From Pleurotus ostreatus/Saccharomyces cerevisiae fusant (Eukaryota > Opisthokonta): a DNA stretch of 64,000 bases. A program made the translations under genes and the position numbers. Shown piece after piece: positions 48,979 through 58,799 of the stretch. The DNA is taken from contig JAMQCK010000086.1 of assembly GCA_024196135.1 (NCBI GenBank), forward strand, positions 18,991-82,990. The letters are read 5' to 3'. The notes beneath the pieces are model-generated. The model was not told where the DNA came from and ran no database searches. It was given only the letters and a program-made list of their open reading frames with translations. Each line of letters opens with the position of its first letter. Positions within the stretch are counted from its first letter, which is position 1.

Positions 48979-49673
48979 TCATGAGTCAGAACTGCAGCCT
49001 CGGCAGCCTGAGTACCGTTCAACATCTTGGGAAGGCGAAAACGAAGGGGGATGACGCACCACAATGCACACATTCAACAATGGTACCCGATCGAATCTGC
49101 GCTTTCGGCACACGGCATATGCACGTCGAGCCTTGGTAGTTCATGTCCTGTAGCAGTGTGAATATGGGAGGGGGGTAACATGAGCGGCCTACGCACCCTA
49201 GTCTGAATACACCGAACGCAGCACAACTTCTCATAGCCGGTTTTCTTCCACTTTGCGATCAGACTGAACCGGGAGTCAGCGCCCGTCCCAATAGCAGGGC
49301 CGATGGTACGCACTTGGCATCCGCATATCCCTCTTTGAGCAGCCAGTCGTACAGCTCGCGCGAGATCGCCTCCCGCTTGTAGTAGAGCTCGTAGATGTAT
49401 CTTGACCGCGTGTGGGATATGCGCATGATGGGCCACAGGGACTCTGCCTTGCGCTTCCCCTCGTGAGACTCGTTCTCTGCGTCGCGCATCTTCTTGGCGT
49501 AGTCATCAAGGACCTGGGGTGACTTGAGCATAGGCCGCATAACAAGCACCTGAGGACATACCGCCTCGATCTCTTCGTACCCCTCAGGCGGCCTGCAATA
49601 TGATCAGTCTCCACAATAATCAAGTACAGATTCCTGCGCACTTCTTTGTCCTCGTTGTCCTGATTTTGGGCAT
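48979..49673 (-). CDS. BUD31: Pre-mRNA splicing factor BUD31 (G10 protein)
   Basis: Six exons on the minus strand: 49642-49673, 49562-49592, 49314-49513, 49197-49263, 49060-49147 and 48979-49007; 148 aa, the family's usual size. BUD31 is a core component of the activated spliceosome. [20 protein letters not shown] opens the protein. [13 protein letters not shown] and [20 protein letters not shown] follow, then the zinc-binding C-terminal part with CCVRC, CICR and CVHCGCRGC. The second intron (49514-49561) was placed to give [18 protein letters not shown], the conserved junction. An earlier acceptor would leave a 39-nt intron and three extra residues. It is divergent from the TB2/DP1 gene at 49960. 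Confidence 0.96.
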
Positions 49674-49959
49674 GATGGCAGGAGAAGAGGAATAATACGC
49701 TCACGTGCGCGGGGCGAGGGGAAATGGTGCCGGTAAATAGCAAAAAACAGGGGTGAATATTCCCGAAATCATGAACATGAGGCACTTGTACAGAGCCGTC
49801 ATCGGCACGCCTCATGCCCGCTGGCCTACGTGGAGGGCTGAACTCCTTCTGTTAACGACACTCATCTCCTCGGATCGCGCTCTCCTGCTCCGCACGACAA
49901 GACACGAATTTCCGCGGCCGCGAGACACCACCGCGACGTCGCGCTAGGCGCTTGCAAGC
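49674..49959. promoter_or_regulatory. Divergent promoter of BUD31 and the TB2/DP1/HVA22 gene
   Basis: 286 bp between opposite start codons. GC-rich toward the HVA22-type gene; no TATA box was seen. Confidence 0.5.
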
Positions 49960-52267
49960 ATGTCGCTCCTGGTGCCCGCTCTGCGGGTAGTAATGGCGTT
50001 CACGAACGTCTGGGAGACATACAAGACGCTCAAGATGCCCCCACCCTCGCCGCGCAACGGCGGACGGCCCACAATTCGCGCGCTTTCCCAGCGAAAGCGC
50101 GACATGAAAGGCTGCCTCGCCGTCTGGCTCGTCTTCGTAAGTCGCGGCGTGTCATTGGCTCTAGTGCAAGGGCTGACGACAGCCCAGTGCTGCTTCACTC
50201 TTTACGAACGATTCGCGGAGAAGATAATATCCATATTCATCCCGTTTTACGATGAGCTCAAGTCCATGGTCATGGTGTTCCTCATCGTGGCTCGCTCCCG
50301 GGTGCGTGTCGCGTTCTTCGGTGCATCACAATGTGTCTGACATGCAGCGCAGGCTGCGGAGCCGATCTATCTGCATATCATCCGCCCATTCCTCAAGCCG
50401 CACACCGTGGCGTTGGACGCCATCCTCGAGGTCGCGACCATGATCGGTGACCTAATCTTTACCGTGGCCACCCTTCCTCTACAACCCTTCATCATGTGGT
50501 GGCAGGCACGGCAGGCCGAGGCCGAGTACCCATACGACCCCACACAGGATGGATCATCCACGCCCAAGAGCGCGTCCATCGTCAGCGAGACCGTGTCCGC
50601 GACCTCTGCTATCCGCGAGTCTGCGGATGCAGTAGAAATATCAAGTTCTATAAGGTAGGTATTATCTTACGCACACATTAGACCGCATTTGCACAGATAT
50701 ATATCCCTGCGTTTTGCATCGACTGTCCATGCTATATGGGTAGTCGATGCAAATTTCGCTCATATATCCTAGTGCAAATGCGGTCTATTAGTATACATCT
50801 TTACGATATTTAATATTTTCTAGTGTTCATCAAGTCCGCGTTGCAAACGCGATAGAAGGCCTCCCCGCTACCCCTACGCACCAAATATGGCGCCCTCCAC
50901 CATCTGCCTACCAGGATGAACAGTCCGAGGAGCGGTTTGTCCCGCCTCACCCTGACGAGCTTGACAAGGAAGCCGCGGATGCTGGCGCTCCGCTTGCCAG
51001 TGAGGACGAATGGAGAAGGTACCCAGACTTCCCCTCTGCGTATCCCGCCACGCCTGCGGCAGCAACACTACATCTGAAGCCCGAATCTAAAATCAACGGC
51101 GGGCACCCCTCCCTGAACGGCCTGGACGGACACGACCGATTGAATATGCCGTCAAGCATCCCCGAGGACGACTCAGACTATGACGACCAGCCGGGTTTTC
51201 GGCAGTCGCTCAGGACGCCACGTGAGGACCAGGATCCCCACTCCGTGCCCGTTCTGAGCGACGAATCCATATACTTGGGGATCCACGCTACCAGGCCTGT
51301 TGGAGCTGAGCCAGCACCGATGGTCGTTGATGAAGATGGCGGTGAGAGGAAGAGCGGAAGGATGTATGTCGATGGGGAGGACGATGGGGATGAAACCTAC
51401 GACGAGGATGAGGAGGACAGCTTCAACATCACGCTTCGTACGCCGATGCCGCGCGGTGGGCTTTCGAGGGAGGTGGAGATGGGCGAGGCGCCGCCGCTGC
51501 CGGCGTTGATTGTGGAGCCTGTGCTACGCGGCTTGCAGATCCCGTCGCATACCATGGCGAAGAGCATACCCAGTACTGTGCCCGCCGTACGCGATGACAA
51601 GGACGCCGTCATGGCCCCTCCGACGGTCGACGTCAAGCCTATAACCGCTGCGACGCCAACGACAAACGAGGCATCGCCTCAAGCTCCCGCCCGCCCATCA
51701 GCTCGCCCGGATCTCCCGTTCTGCGCCACCAAGATCGCGGGCAAGAAGCGCGCGCACGGGCAGGCCGAGGAGACCGAGCTTTCGAAGGTGCCTGTGCGTA
51801 CTGGGCGAGCGGGTACTGCGACCCGCCCGACTGCTGCGGCTGCCACTCGTACGGCTGCCGGCGCTCGCCTGGGTGCCGCTGCCCGCCCGGCGGCTGCTCG
51901 CGGAGGTCGGTCAGGCGCTGCGACCCGGTCAGCTGCAGCCACGCGCGTACGCAGGACGGCGTCGGCAGAGACGAATGCAAGTGTCGCGAGCACCAGCACA
52001 GCGACTACAGCGCGTACCGCGTCTACTGCGACGTTGGCCGTCTCCGAACCCGGCACTGACCTCACCGTGCCCTCTGACGACGAGGAGCAGCACGCCAAGC
52101 GGCGTCGGGTGCTCTCGACGCAGAGCGGGAAGAGCGTCGCTGTGCCAGTCGTACATCTCAAGAAGGCGTCGGCGGCGAGGAAAGCGCCGGCTGCTAAGCG
52201 CGAGGTACCTGCTACGCGGCCGGCAACGAAGACGAGGACACGGTCGCAAGCCACGAAGGCTGAGTAA
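49960..52267 (+). CDS. TB2/DP1/HVA22 (Yop1/REEP) family protein with long disordered tail
   Basis: Exons 49960-50136, 50188-50301, 50353-50654 and 50824-52267 give 678 aa. The first 160 residues match the ER-shaping TB2/DP1/HVA22 family: hydrophobic CLAVWLVF and CCFTLYERFAEKIISIFIPF, then DELKSMVMVFLIVARSR and AAEPIYLHIIRPFLKPH. Ordinary members end near here (about 180-200 aa). This one continues for about 480 residues: an acidic Ser/Asp-rich part (DGEDDGDETYDEDEEDS), then a Thr/Ala/Arg repeat tract (TATRPTAAAATRTAAGAR) and a basic end with KRRR and TKTRTRSQATK. The third intron carries a 105-bp inverted-repeat element. Some fungal HVA22 genes do have long tails, so a fusion is possible but not proven. 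Confidence 0.88.
50681..50785. mobile_element. TA-flanked inverted-repeat element (MITE-like) inside an intron
   Basis: Arms of about 44 bp (50681-50724 and 50742-50785) begin GACCGCATTTGCAC and end GTGCAAATGCGGTC. The first 14 bp are perfectly complementary, and the inner parts (TTTGCATCGACT) pair again after a few mismatches. The loop is about 17 bp. TA dinucleotides (50679-50680 and 50786-50787) flank both ends, as in Tc1/mariner-type target duplications. It occupies most of the 169-nt third intron of the HVA22-type gene, and the splice sites are intact. No ORF. Confidence 0.72.
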
Positions 52268-54003
52268 GCGAAAGGCGAAGACGCATGGTACGGCCCCAAC
52301 CCCAGCATCGCATATACGGTGCGCGTAGCCGGCCAGACAGTACTACGGTTAGCGACACCAACAAAGGAATCAATACTTCGGACCCTCGACGCATCATCCA
52401 CGGCATTTACTCCCTCTGCAATGTATAATATCTATTCACGGTTTCCCCTCCGACGGTCTGCGCTTATGTATCTAGCTACTATCGGGATAGACATGGTTTC
52501 AGCTGGAGATCGCTGTTGTGGGTGTGGAAAGCTATGGAAGCGGCAGACTTGTGAGTGTGGCACGTCCAGACGACCTGAACCAGGCAATCGAGGTGGTACG
52601 ATGAAGATGCTATCGTTGCCTCAATCTCCTCCATCCGCTCAGCTGTGTCATCGACTACTCGGGAAACTCTTCACCGCCACCAACCAAGCCGCCTCCATCG
52701 CAAGGAGGGCGCGCCATTCCCGCGCCTGTGTGGCGAACACGTGCGGTGGTGGAGGCAGCAAGGTTCGACAGCGGCCACTCGTCCCCTGCGGCGGACTTCT
52801 GGTGTAGAGGCTGCCTCGCGCGTGCATCGTGGTGCGTCAATGGTGAGTTACGCCCCTTGTATTCTTTTTGTGGTGGCTGTGGCCCTTTTGTTCGCCAGGC
52901 CGCCGGATTGGTGACGTGGGTAGGCCGATTGTGGGTGCGACGGCCTAGGTATTGAGGCGCCTGGGAAGGAAAGGGTAGGCCAGGGCTTCTATCAATTGCT
53001 TTCGACCCATATCGGACTGGAGCCAGGGCGATGCGAGATCCTAGGATTCCCGGACGAAGTACAATACGAAGTCTATGTGGGCGCGGTCTTCCGCCCTTCA
53101 AATCGTCTGTCGCTAGGCGAGCAGTATAGCCCGGTGAGTCATGGTCTTCCGTCATGGAATGTGTGTCCATTGCCGCCTGAATTGTTGGCAATGTCGGTGG
53201 ATCCACCGGAGGGTGAGTCAGTCATTGTTCTCCGACAACTTCTCCCGAGTACTTCGGCAAGCTGACTCCGCTGTTCAGATGCTCTCTTGCATCGCAAGTG
53301 GGGGGAATATTCTCGAGAACATGTCCGTCACCATAGCTGCTGTTCGAGTTGAACTCCGACATTTTATCCTGCCGCCACACTGAATGATCAAGCCTCCCAG
53401 ACTGACTTCACTCTACTCACTGCAGCCGCCTAGTTATTCTCTTGCTCATTTGCAGGCGCGCAAGGATATGCATAAGCGATTTGCCTGTTCAAGCGCTCGT
53501 CAAGGATCAAAATGAACATGCCAGAATAGGTAAATCTGGACTTCATCACATCCGGCCCGAAGGCAGATGACGCATACGGCGCCGGCTGTGCTCGAACTTC
53601 GTCTTGTTCTCTTCAGACTCTCATCCTCGATTAGCCTTCTTCCCTTCGAAGGGCCTTAGCAACTGCCTCCTCAACACCTGCCTCATGTTCTGCGTCCATC
53701 TTACGCTGCAGACAGCCTCGTCCTCGAGGCCGGGGACGTCGTCTGACTGGAAACTCCGTCAGCTCTATAGCTCTCCGGAGGAGGCGAGGCTGATGCCACG
53801 AGTCGTCCCAGGGCTCGGGACCGTCGTGCTGTACGATTGTGAGATATGATCAGCGCTTCTCTGTGGACGTGCCCTATGGGGCTACGGTAAATGAAACTTC
53901 GTCGCCTCGCGGCAGGCGCGTTGCTGCTCGCCTATAAAGAGGCAGTATAGCTTGTGGCCCTGGCTTTCTTATCACTGCTCGCTCCTAAGCGTCCTGTACT
54001 CTC
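52268..54003. other. 1.7-kb intergenic region, no supported gene
   Basis: No frame combines an ATG, splice sites and motif. A stretch at 52996-53265 (plus strand) reads with protein-like texture (ILGFPDEVQYEVYVGAVF) but has no ATG and no recognisable family; it may be a gene fragment. A TATA box (53933-53938) lies 66 bp upstream of the ATG at 54004. Confidence 0.4.
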
Positions 54004-55190
54004 ATGTCACCCAAGGGTAAGGGTGTTAGAGGCTACCCCAAGCGCCTCGGAAATGCCTTCAACGAGAACAATGTGCGTATTTAAACTATCCCTTCGTACT
54101 CCCTCTTATCGTGTGTCCTAGTCGCCGATGTGGGGACGTACAGGATGGATTGAGCCTCGCCTTTCTGAGGAAAGCCCTCAAGGCCAAGCCGGCAGGCTTG
54201 GCTACTATGGTCGTGAGCTGCAGTACATGTCGGATGACGAGCGGTCCAGAGGCAGGCGCTCCATTAGGCTCCAAGGTCTTTACGACCCGCCTTGGACGGC
54301 CGAATCACATCCTCGCGCCAATCGGCAACTTAGGCACGCGCCTACCTACGCTGCCTCCACGCGTTTACCTCCATCGAACCTGACGCCTGAAAGCAGAAGG
54401 TGTGTGCTGTCGGCCTATCTGGATTGAGAGCGCGGTGTTGATGCTGCGCCTGTTCAGTTTGGATAGCTCACGGTATGCCGCAAGATCCAGCGCGCAGCGA
54501 GCGGTTTCTTGTGTGTCCAGTGAGCGCGCTTCTCTCCCTGGCTTCTCACAGCGCTCATGAAGGCACTCTCTAGCATTTCGAGGCCAGACGAGCGCCGACG
54601 GCGCTTGGACAAACGCCGGCTTCTCTTCTCCACCCTCTTCGTCGAGCAACACCCAGCCGGCATCGTCGCATAGCCAGAGTCACTGGACGCCTCAATATGA
54701 GGTGTCCCGAACTATACCGCTCGGTTCAATCGATCAGGGGCTTCCTGATCTTTTTTCCTCAAATCCGCTTCCGCGTCAAGCGCCACAAGGTTTTTATCAA
54801 GAACCCATTCCATCTACGTCTACGAGCTCCCCTACGATTCCATTCGGCGAGGAAATCGTTGTGGGGCACACACTAAACACCGGCGACCCCTTTGCGGTCG
54901 TACCATCGCCTGCGTATCCCCAAAATACGCAATTCTACCCGAATACCAACCCTCCCCAGTATAGCTCTGACATGAGCACTGGCTCCCAGACTCCGTTGAC
55001 CTCCCCCGTGGGGAGCATCGTGTCGCTCCCTACGCCTTCACCCGCGTCGTATGTGCCCAACACGATGCCGCAAGCTGCGCAATTCTCTCATTTCTCGGCC
55101 TACCCTTCCGGTCCAAACTTCTCCGGTAGCGATGTTTCGCACGAGACGGACAATTTCTACCATGATTCTTCCAACTATGGACCTCCTTGA
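54004..55190 (+). CDS. Disordered Ser/Pro-rich hypothetical protein
   Basis: Exons 54004-54072, 54122-54399, 54458-54510 and 54574-55190 give 338 aa. I do not recognise a family. The N-terminal 100 residues contain many Arg/Gly/Tyr (WGRTGWIEPRLSEESP, RLGYYGRELQYMSDDERS). The C-terminal 200 are Ser/Pro/Thr/Asn-rich (SSPTIPFGEEIVVGH, QTPLTSPVGSIVSLPTPSP) and end in YHDSSNYGPP. A TATA box at 53933 supports the start. The third intron (54511-54573) could also end at an earlier AG, so the junction is provisional, and the second and third exons are less certain than the ends. A stand-alone ORF in the last exon is also possible. Confidence 0.5.
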
Positions 55191-55600
55191 CATTGCAGGA
55201 CCTGTTTAATAGATATGTTTTTGTTCGGATGCTCGTCAAAGGTCCGGCGACCTACCTTGCATAACACTACACTCCCTTCTTTCTATGTCTTATAACTTAT
55301 TCTATCACCTATACTACCGCCTCCTACTTGTACGCTAGGACGTTCTGGCCGTATATCATCCTGCTCACGCGTCGGTTCAATCTCGCGTTGTCCTCTCTCG
55401 AGACTCTCGCGGGCCGGAGTATCCGACCTGCGCTTTGACATTTGCAAAAGAATTACTCGTTCATTCCTTCCGGCACGCCCATCACTCTGCATAGACTGTA
55501 GTTGCCCAGCATGCCGGTTCCTTGGGAGGCACTTCTTCCTCTTGGTTAGGAGAGACGATACGCTTACTCTGACATCTGCTTACACCGCCAAACAGGCATC
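55191..55600. other. Spacer, no gene seen
   Basis: 3' flank of the preceding gene and promoter of the small gene at 55601. T-rich. Confidence 0.5.
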
Positions 55601-55924
55601 ATGACCGCGTTCTTCGGCGTTACTGGTACGGCTTTGAACCTCACTGAGCGCGTGTCGAACCTCGGCCGGGTGCGTGGCAAGATTCACCTTGGGACGCTTT
55701 TCTCTGACATTGGACACCCTACAGAGCGGCCGCTACAACCTCGACCAGTGGGACACCATGATGGTCAACCGTGACTACCGATTGACAGGGCATAAGCGGG
55801 GACAGAGCGTGCGTTGCCAGCCTCTTTATGTCTTGCAATATACTGACCCCTACAAAAGACAGAGCCGTATGCGCCGGAAGGCTACGAGACGAGGCCTGTC
55901 GTCTCTGTCCAGAGAATCGCGTAG
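55601..55924 (+). CDS. Small conserved-looking protein of 72 aa
   Basis: Exons 55601-55669, 55725-55808 and 55859-55924, joined at phase-0 introns of 55 and 50 nt. The texture is that of a real small protein: FFGVTGTALNLTERVSNLG, then YNLDQWDTMMVNRDYRLTGH, then EPYAPEGYETRP. The WDxMMxxRDxRLTG pattern recalls small accessory subunits of mitochondrial complexes such as fungal complex I, but I cannot name it. No obvious presequence and no strong membrane helix. Confidence 0.68.
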
Positions 55925-56438
55925 ATTATCCCTGGCCCTCCCGAATACAATCTTTGCATTACTCCTGTAAATCGCTGCTGCGATCAGGATCCAGCCCACT
56001 TCCATTCGCAGATCCTCGAAGCTTTCCGTTGAGCCAACTCTCGCCCTCATTACTTCCCCATCCTCATGCATGCGGGCGACGTTCAGATGGACGGACCGGC
56101 TACTCCCGGACTACCGTGCGCGATCACGTGCGCCGACAAGTGTGGCGCAGGTGCAGGATCCGCGCTCAATTCTGCGTACAGATTCGTGAGAAGGCGGGGA
56201 AATTGACGAGGCCTTCATAGCCGGTATTCGTCTTCCTGTCGTGCCATGCCGCATACGCGTGTCTTGATGTCGATACAGCAGCCCTTCCCTCTCCCCACTC
56301 GTTTACGCCCGAGGCCCGAATTTCATTCGCAAATCCTGTAGACCCAGCCCTGCCGCGCGCTTGCAACGAGGCGCTGTCGGCGGAGTAGATCAGGGGAGCT
56401 AGAAAACCACCGACCCGACGCCCTGGCCAATCTAGTAC
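55925..56438. other. Intergenic region, no gene seen
   Basis: Convergent 3' flanks of the small gene and the lipoate ligase gene; only short overlapping frames. Confidence 0.5.
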
Positions 56439-58494
56439 CTATCGCTCCGACATGACCTCCCGCAACCAGGCGTAAACCTCCGTCCGCCGATCCCCTGCAC
56501 CGGCCTCGTTGCGCCCTGTCAGGCGCGCCGCCACATCCGCAGGCTCGTCGACATCGACGAAACCGTATCTCATATCTCGGAACAGCTCGTCCAACGGGGC
56601 AAAATCCAGGGCAAGGGTACTGTCCTTGAGCGCGACGTCACAGCCCATGATGAGGCCGCGCTTCGAGCGAATGACCGCGGTCTGCGGGGGAGGACGCAGA
56701 GTCAGGACCCTTCGTGTTGAGCTAGAAAGCACAGCCAGAGGAAAAACGTACCACCACGCCCCAAGGGAAGGTCTTGCTGACGGTATACTGGAACTCAGGC
56801 GTCTGCCCGTACGCCCACTCCCAGCTCTGCGATTCGGAGCCATTAGACGCCCGCGGCGCTTGTGCAAATTTATGGAACGCACCGGAAGCTCCTCCATGCC
56901 CTTCCTGATGTACTCGTCCGCCTTCGCCTCTTCCGTTTCGCGGACGATACACGGCTATCGATAGATTAGACGACGATCTGGGATTATCATAGGAAGAACA
57001 GGGTTCACCTCTTCTGTCACGCCGTATTCGCGCTGAAATTCGCGGACCATAGAGTCGGCGAAGGCTTCATGACTCAAGGACGAGTCGAACAACTGGAGAT
57101 TGCAAACAGGCGACCGGACGGAAGCTACGCCTTTTGTGGTCATTGATTCCTGCTGTAAGACTCGTCAGCTTCCTACTCGTCAATAGAAAATTTGAGGCGA
57201 TCGAAAAAAGGGAGATACGAGCACAGCAAAACGGGTACAGAAATAGGGCATGCCCCGATTTGGCGGTCAGTATCCGAGTCAGCGAACGCAAGCCAGGGCG
57301 TTCAATATGCCGCCAAACCTCTTGCTCGCTAGTAGGGAAATGAATAAACAGTGTTTTGTGGGCGCACCCGCTCACGGAGCTGTTGAGGACACAGTTCCGA
57401 TGAGAAAGGCGACGTGAGGCCCCGGCAAGCGCGTTGCCTTAATTGAGAACAAGGTTTACGCAGGCAGCATCACCTTGTTTTGGCCAATCGTCCCTCCGAA
57501 CGTCCGATAGACGCTGGGGCATCATTTATGGGAATTTCGCACCGAGAACGAAGAAAGCGCCAGGGAGGCGTCCAAAGTAGGATGCTTTAGCCCTCGAAGA
57601 CCAGGAGGATGCGTAGGAATTCGCAGCGCCAAGACCAAATGCAGCGAAGCTAACTCACCTTCCCGCTCCTCAGAAGGTTGCCGAGCGTCTTCAGTTGCGT
57701 CGAGATCAGCATCGTCCCATGATGGTACGCGCGTGACGAGACGATCTTGTAGGCCGAGCCGGAGACGTATAGGAAAGCAGGTAAGCAAACGCAGTCTACT
57801 AGGAAAAGGAATGCCGAGCTGGCCAGCGCTACTCATCTTGTCAGTGCCGACGCATACATCGTTGCGCTCATTGACGGTCGCCTCCGGTACGCCCATGTCG
57901 CGAACGGCGCGCAGGACGTTTTGCGAAGTAACGTTGCGGTCGAACCAGGTCCGAGGGACGTGGATCGAGTAATTCGTGTTACCGAGGTCCTAAATGGCCC
58001 CCGTGAGTAAAAGACACTTTTCATGGACGCCAAATGAAGGGCAGCTTACATGGTAGACCGTCCCGCCTCCGCTTCTCCTTCGGATGAAGGGAATGGACGT
58101 TTGCCTCAAAGCCGCCAAGTTGATCTCCTTCCACGGATTCTGATTCCTTCCGAGCACCACGCAGGGCGTATTCCGATACAAGAAGAGCAGCGGACGAGAA
58201 GGATCGGCCTTACGAAAAAGCCTATTTGCGTGAGAGGGAAGGAAGGAAATGGAGAAAATATCCTGTTCGTCAAGGTGGCGCGAAACGGACGAAGCACGGG
58301 ACTGACCAGTCTTCGATAGTCAGGTTGAAATACGGGTCCGTAGATTCGGAGAGGTATATTGAACGGTCGAGGGATGGTAGGCCAGCGCTAAAGCTTCTGG
58401 TACATTGCGAGAGGGAGAAGCAACGGGATGGAGGAGATAGCGGGGAGCGCAGCCTAGGAACTGCAAAGCGCGCGCTTGTCATTGGCAGGAGCAT
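56439..58494 (-). CDS. Lipoate-protein ligase A / lipoyltransferase, mitochondrial
   Basis: Eight exons on the minus strand: 58307-58494, 58050-58221, 57837-57989, 57659-57766, 57009-57149, 56883-56954, 56752-56826 and 56439-56681; 383 aa. It would attach lipoate to E2 and H proteins of 2-oxoacid dehydrogenases and glycine cleavage. A Ser/Arg/Pro-rich presequence of about 45 aa precedes DPYFNLTIEDWLF. VVLGRNQNPW, RRRSGGGTVYHDLGNTNYS and KVSGSAYKI (catalytic Lys) are the family motifs, with RAYHHGTMLIS and WEWAYGQTPEF after them. Two introns are unusual. That between exons 3 and 4 (57767-57836) begins ATGAGT and ends TATAC. That between exons 4 and 5 (57150-57658) is 509 nt, ten times the local norm. 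Without the AT-AC intron the frame and the SGSAYK motif cannot be joined. Confidence 0.92.
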
Positions 58495-58799
58495 AATTGC
58501 GCTGAGTTGGGTTCGATATGGGGAATCTGCGAATTGGAGATTACCGAGGTTTGTGGGTCCAGGAGATGTGTATCAGTCCGGCTACCGTAAAGGCCTTGAG
58601 AGGCGCCGCGCCGTGGTCACGGTTGAGGTGGAGAAAATGGGCGGGCTGTTCCGTGTCACGGACGTGTCACTATCACGCGTTGCACGTGGCGCTGCTCGTG
58701 CGGCCTTTGTATTCACTTTCAGGTCGAACGACGGACGCGACAGAGCACGTTACTAACTGTGTAGACTGGTACATGCACATTCAAACATCAACCAGAATT
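58495..58799. other. Spacer, promoter of the lipoate ligase gene
   Basis: 305 bp between the ligase start and the end of F-box 6. Contains GTCACG and CACGTGG strings near 58655-58690. No gene was seen. Confidence 0.5.

Noticed and set aside
49514..49552. 39-nt in-frame GT-AG segment in BUD31 as coding sequence or as a shorter intron
   Set aside because: A 48-nt intron ending at CCCCAG restores the conserved [13 protein letters not shown] sequence.
52655..53206. 183-codon minus-strand ORF
   Set aside because: Pro/Arg/Gly-rich shadow-like composition; no motif.
53604..53849. 81-codon plus-strand ORF
   Set aside because: No motif, no splice partner, chance-like composition.
58226..58756. 176-codon plus-strand ORF
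   Set aside because: Overlaps the first two exons of the lipoate ligase gene on the other strand and has no motif.
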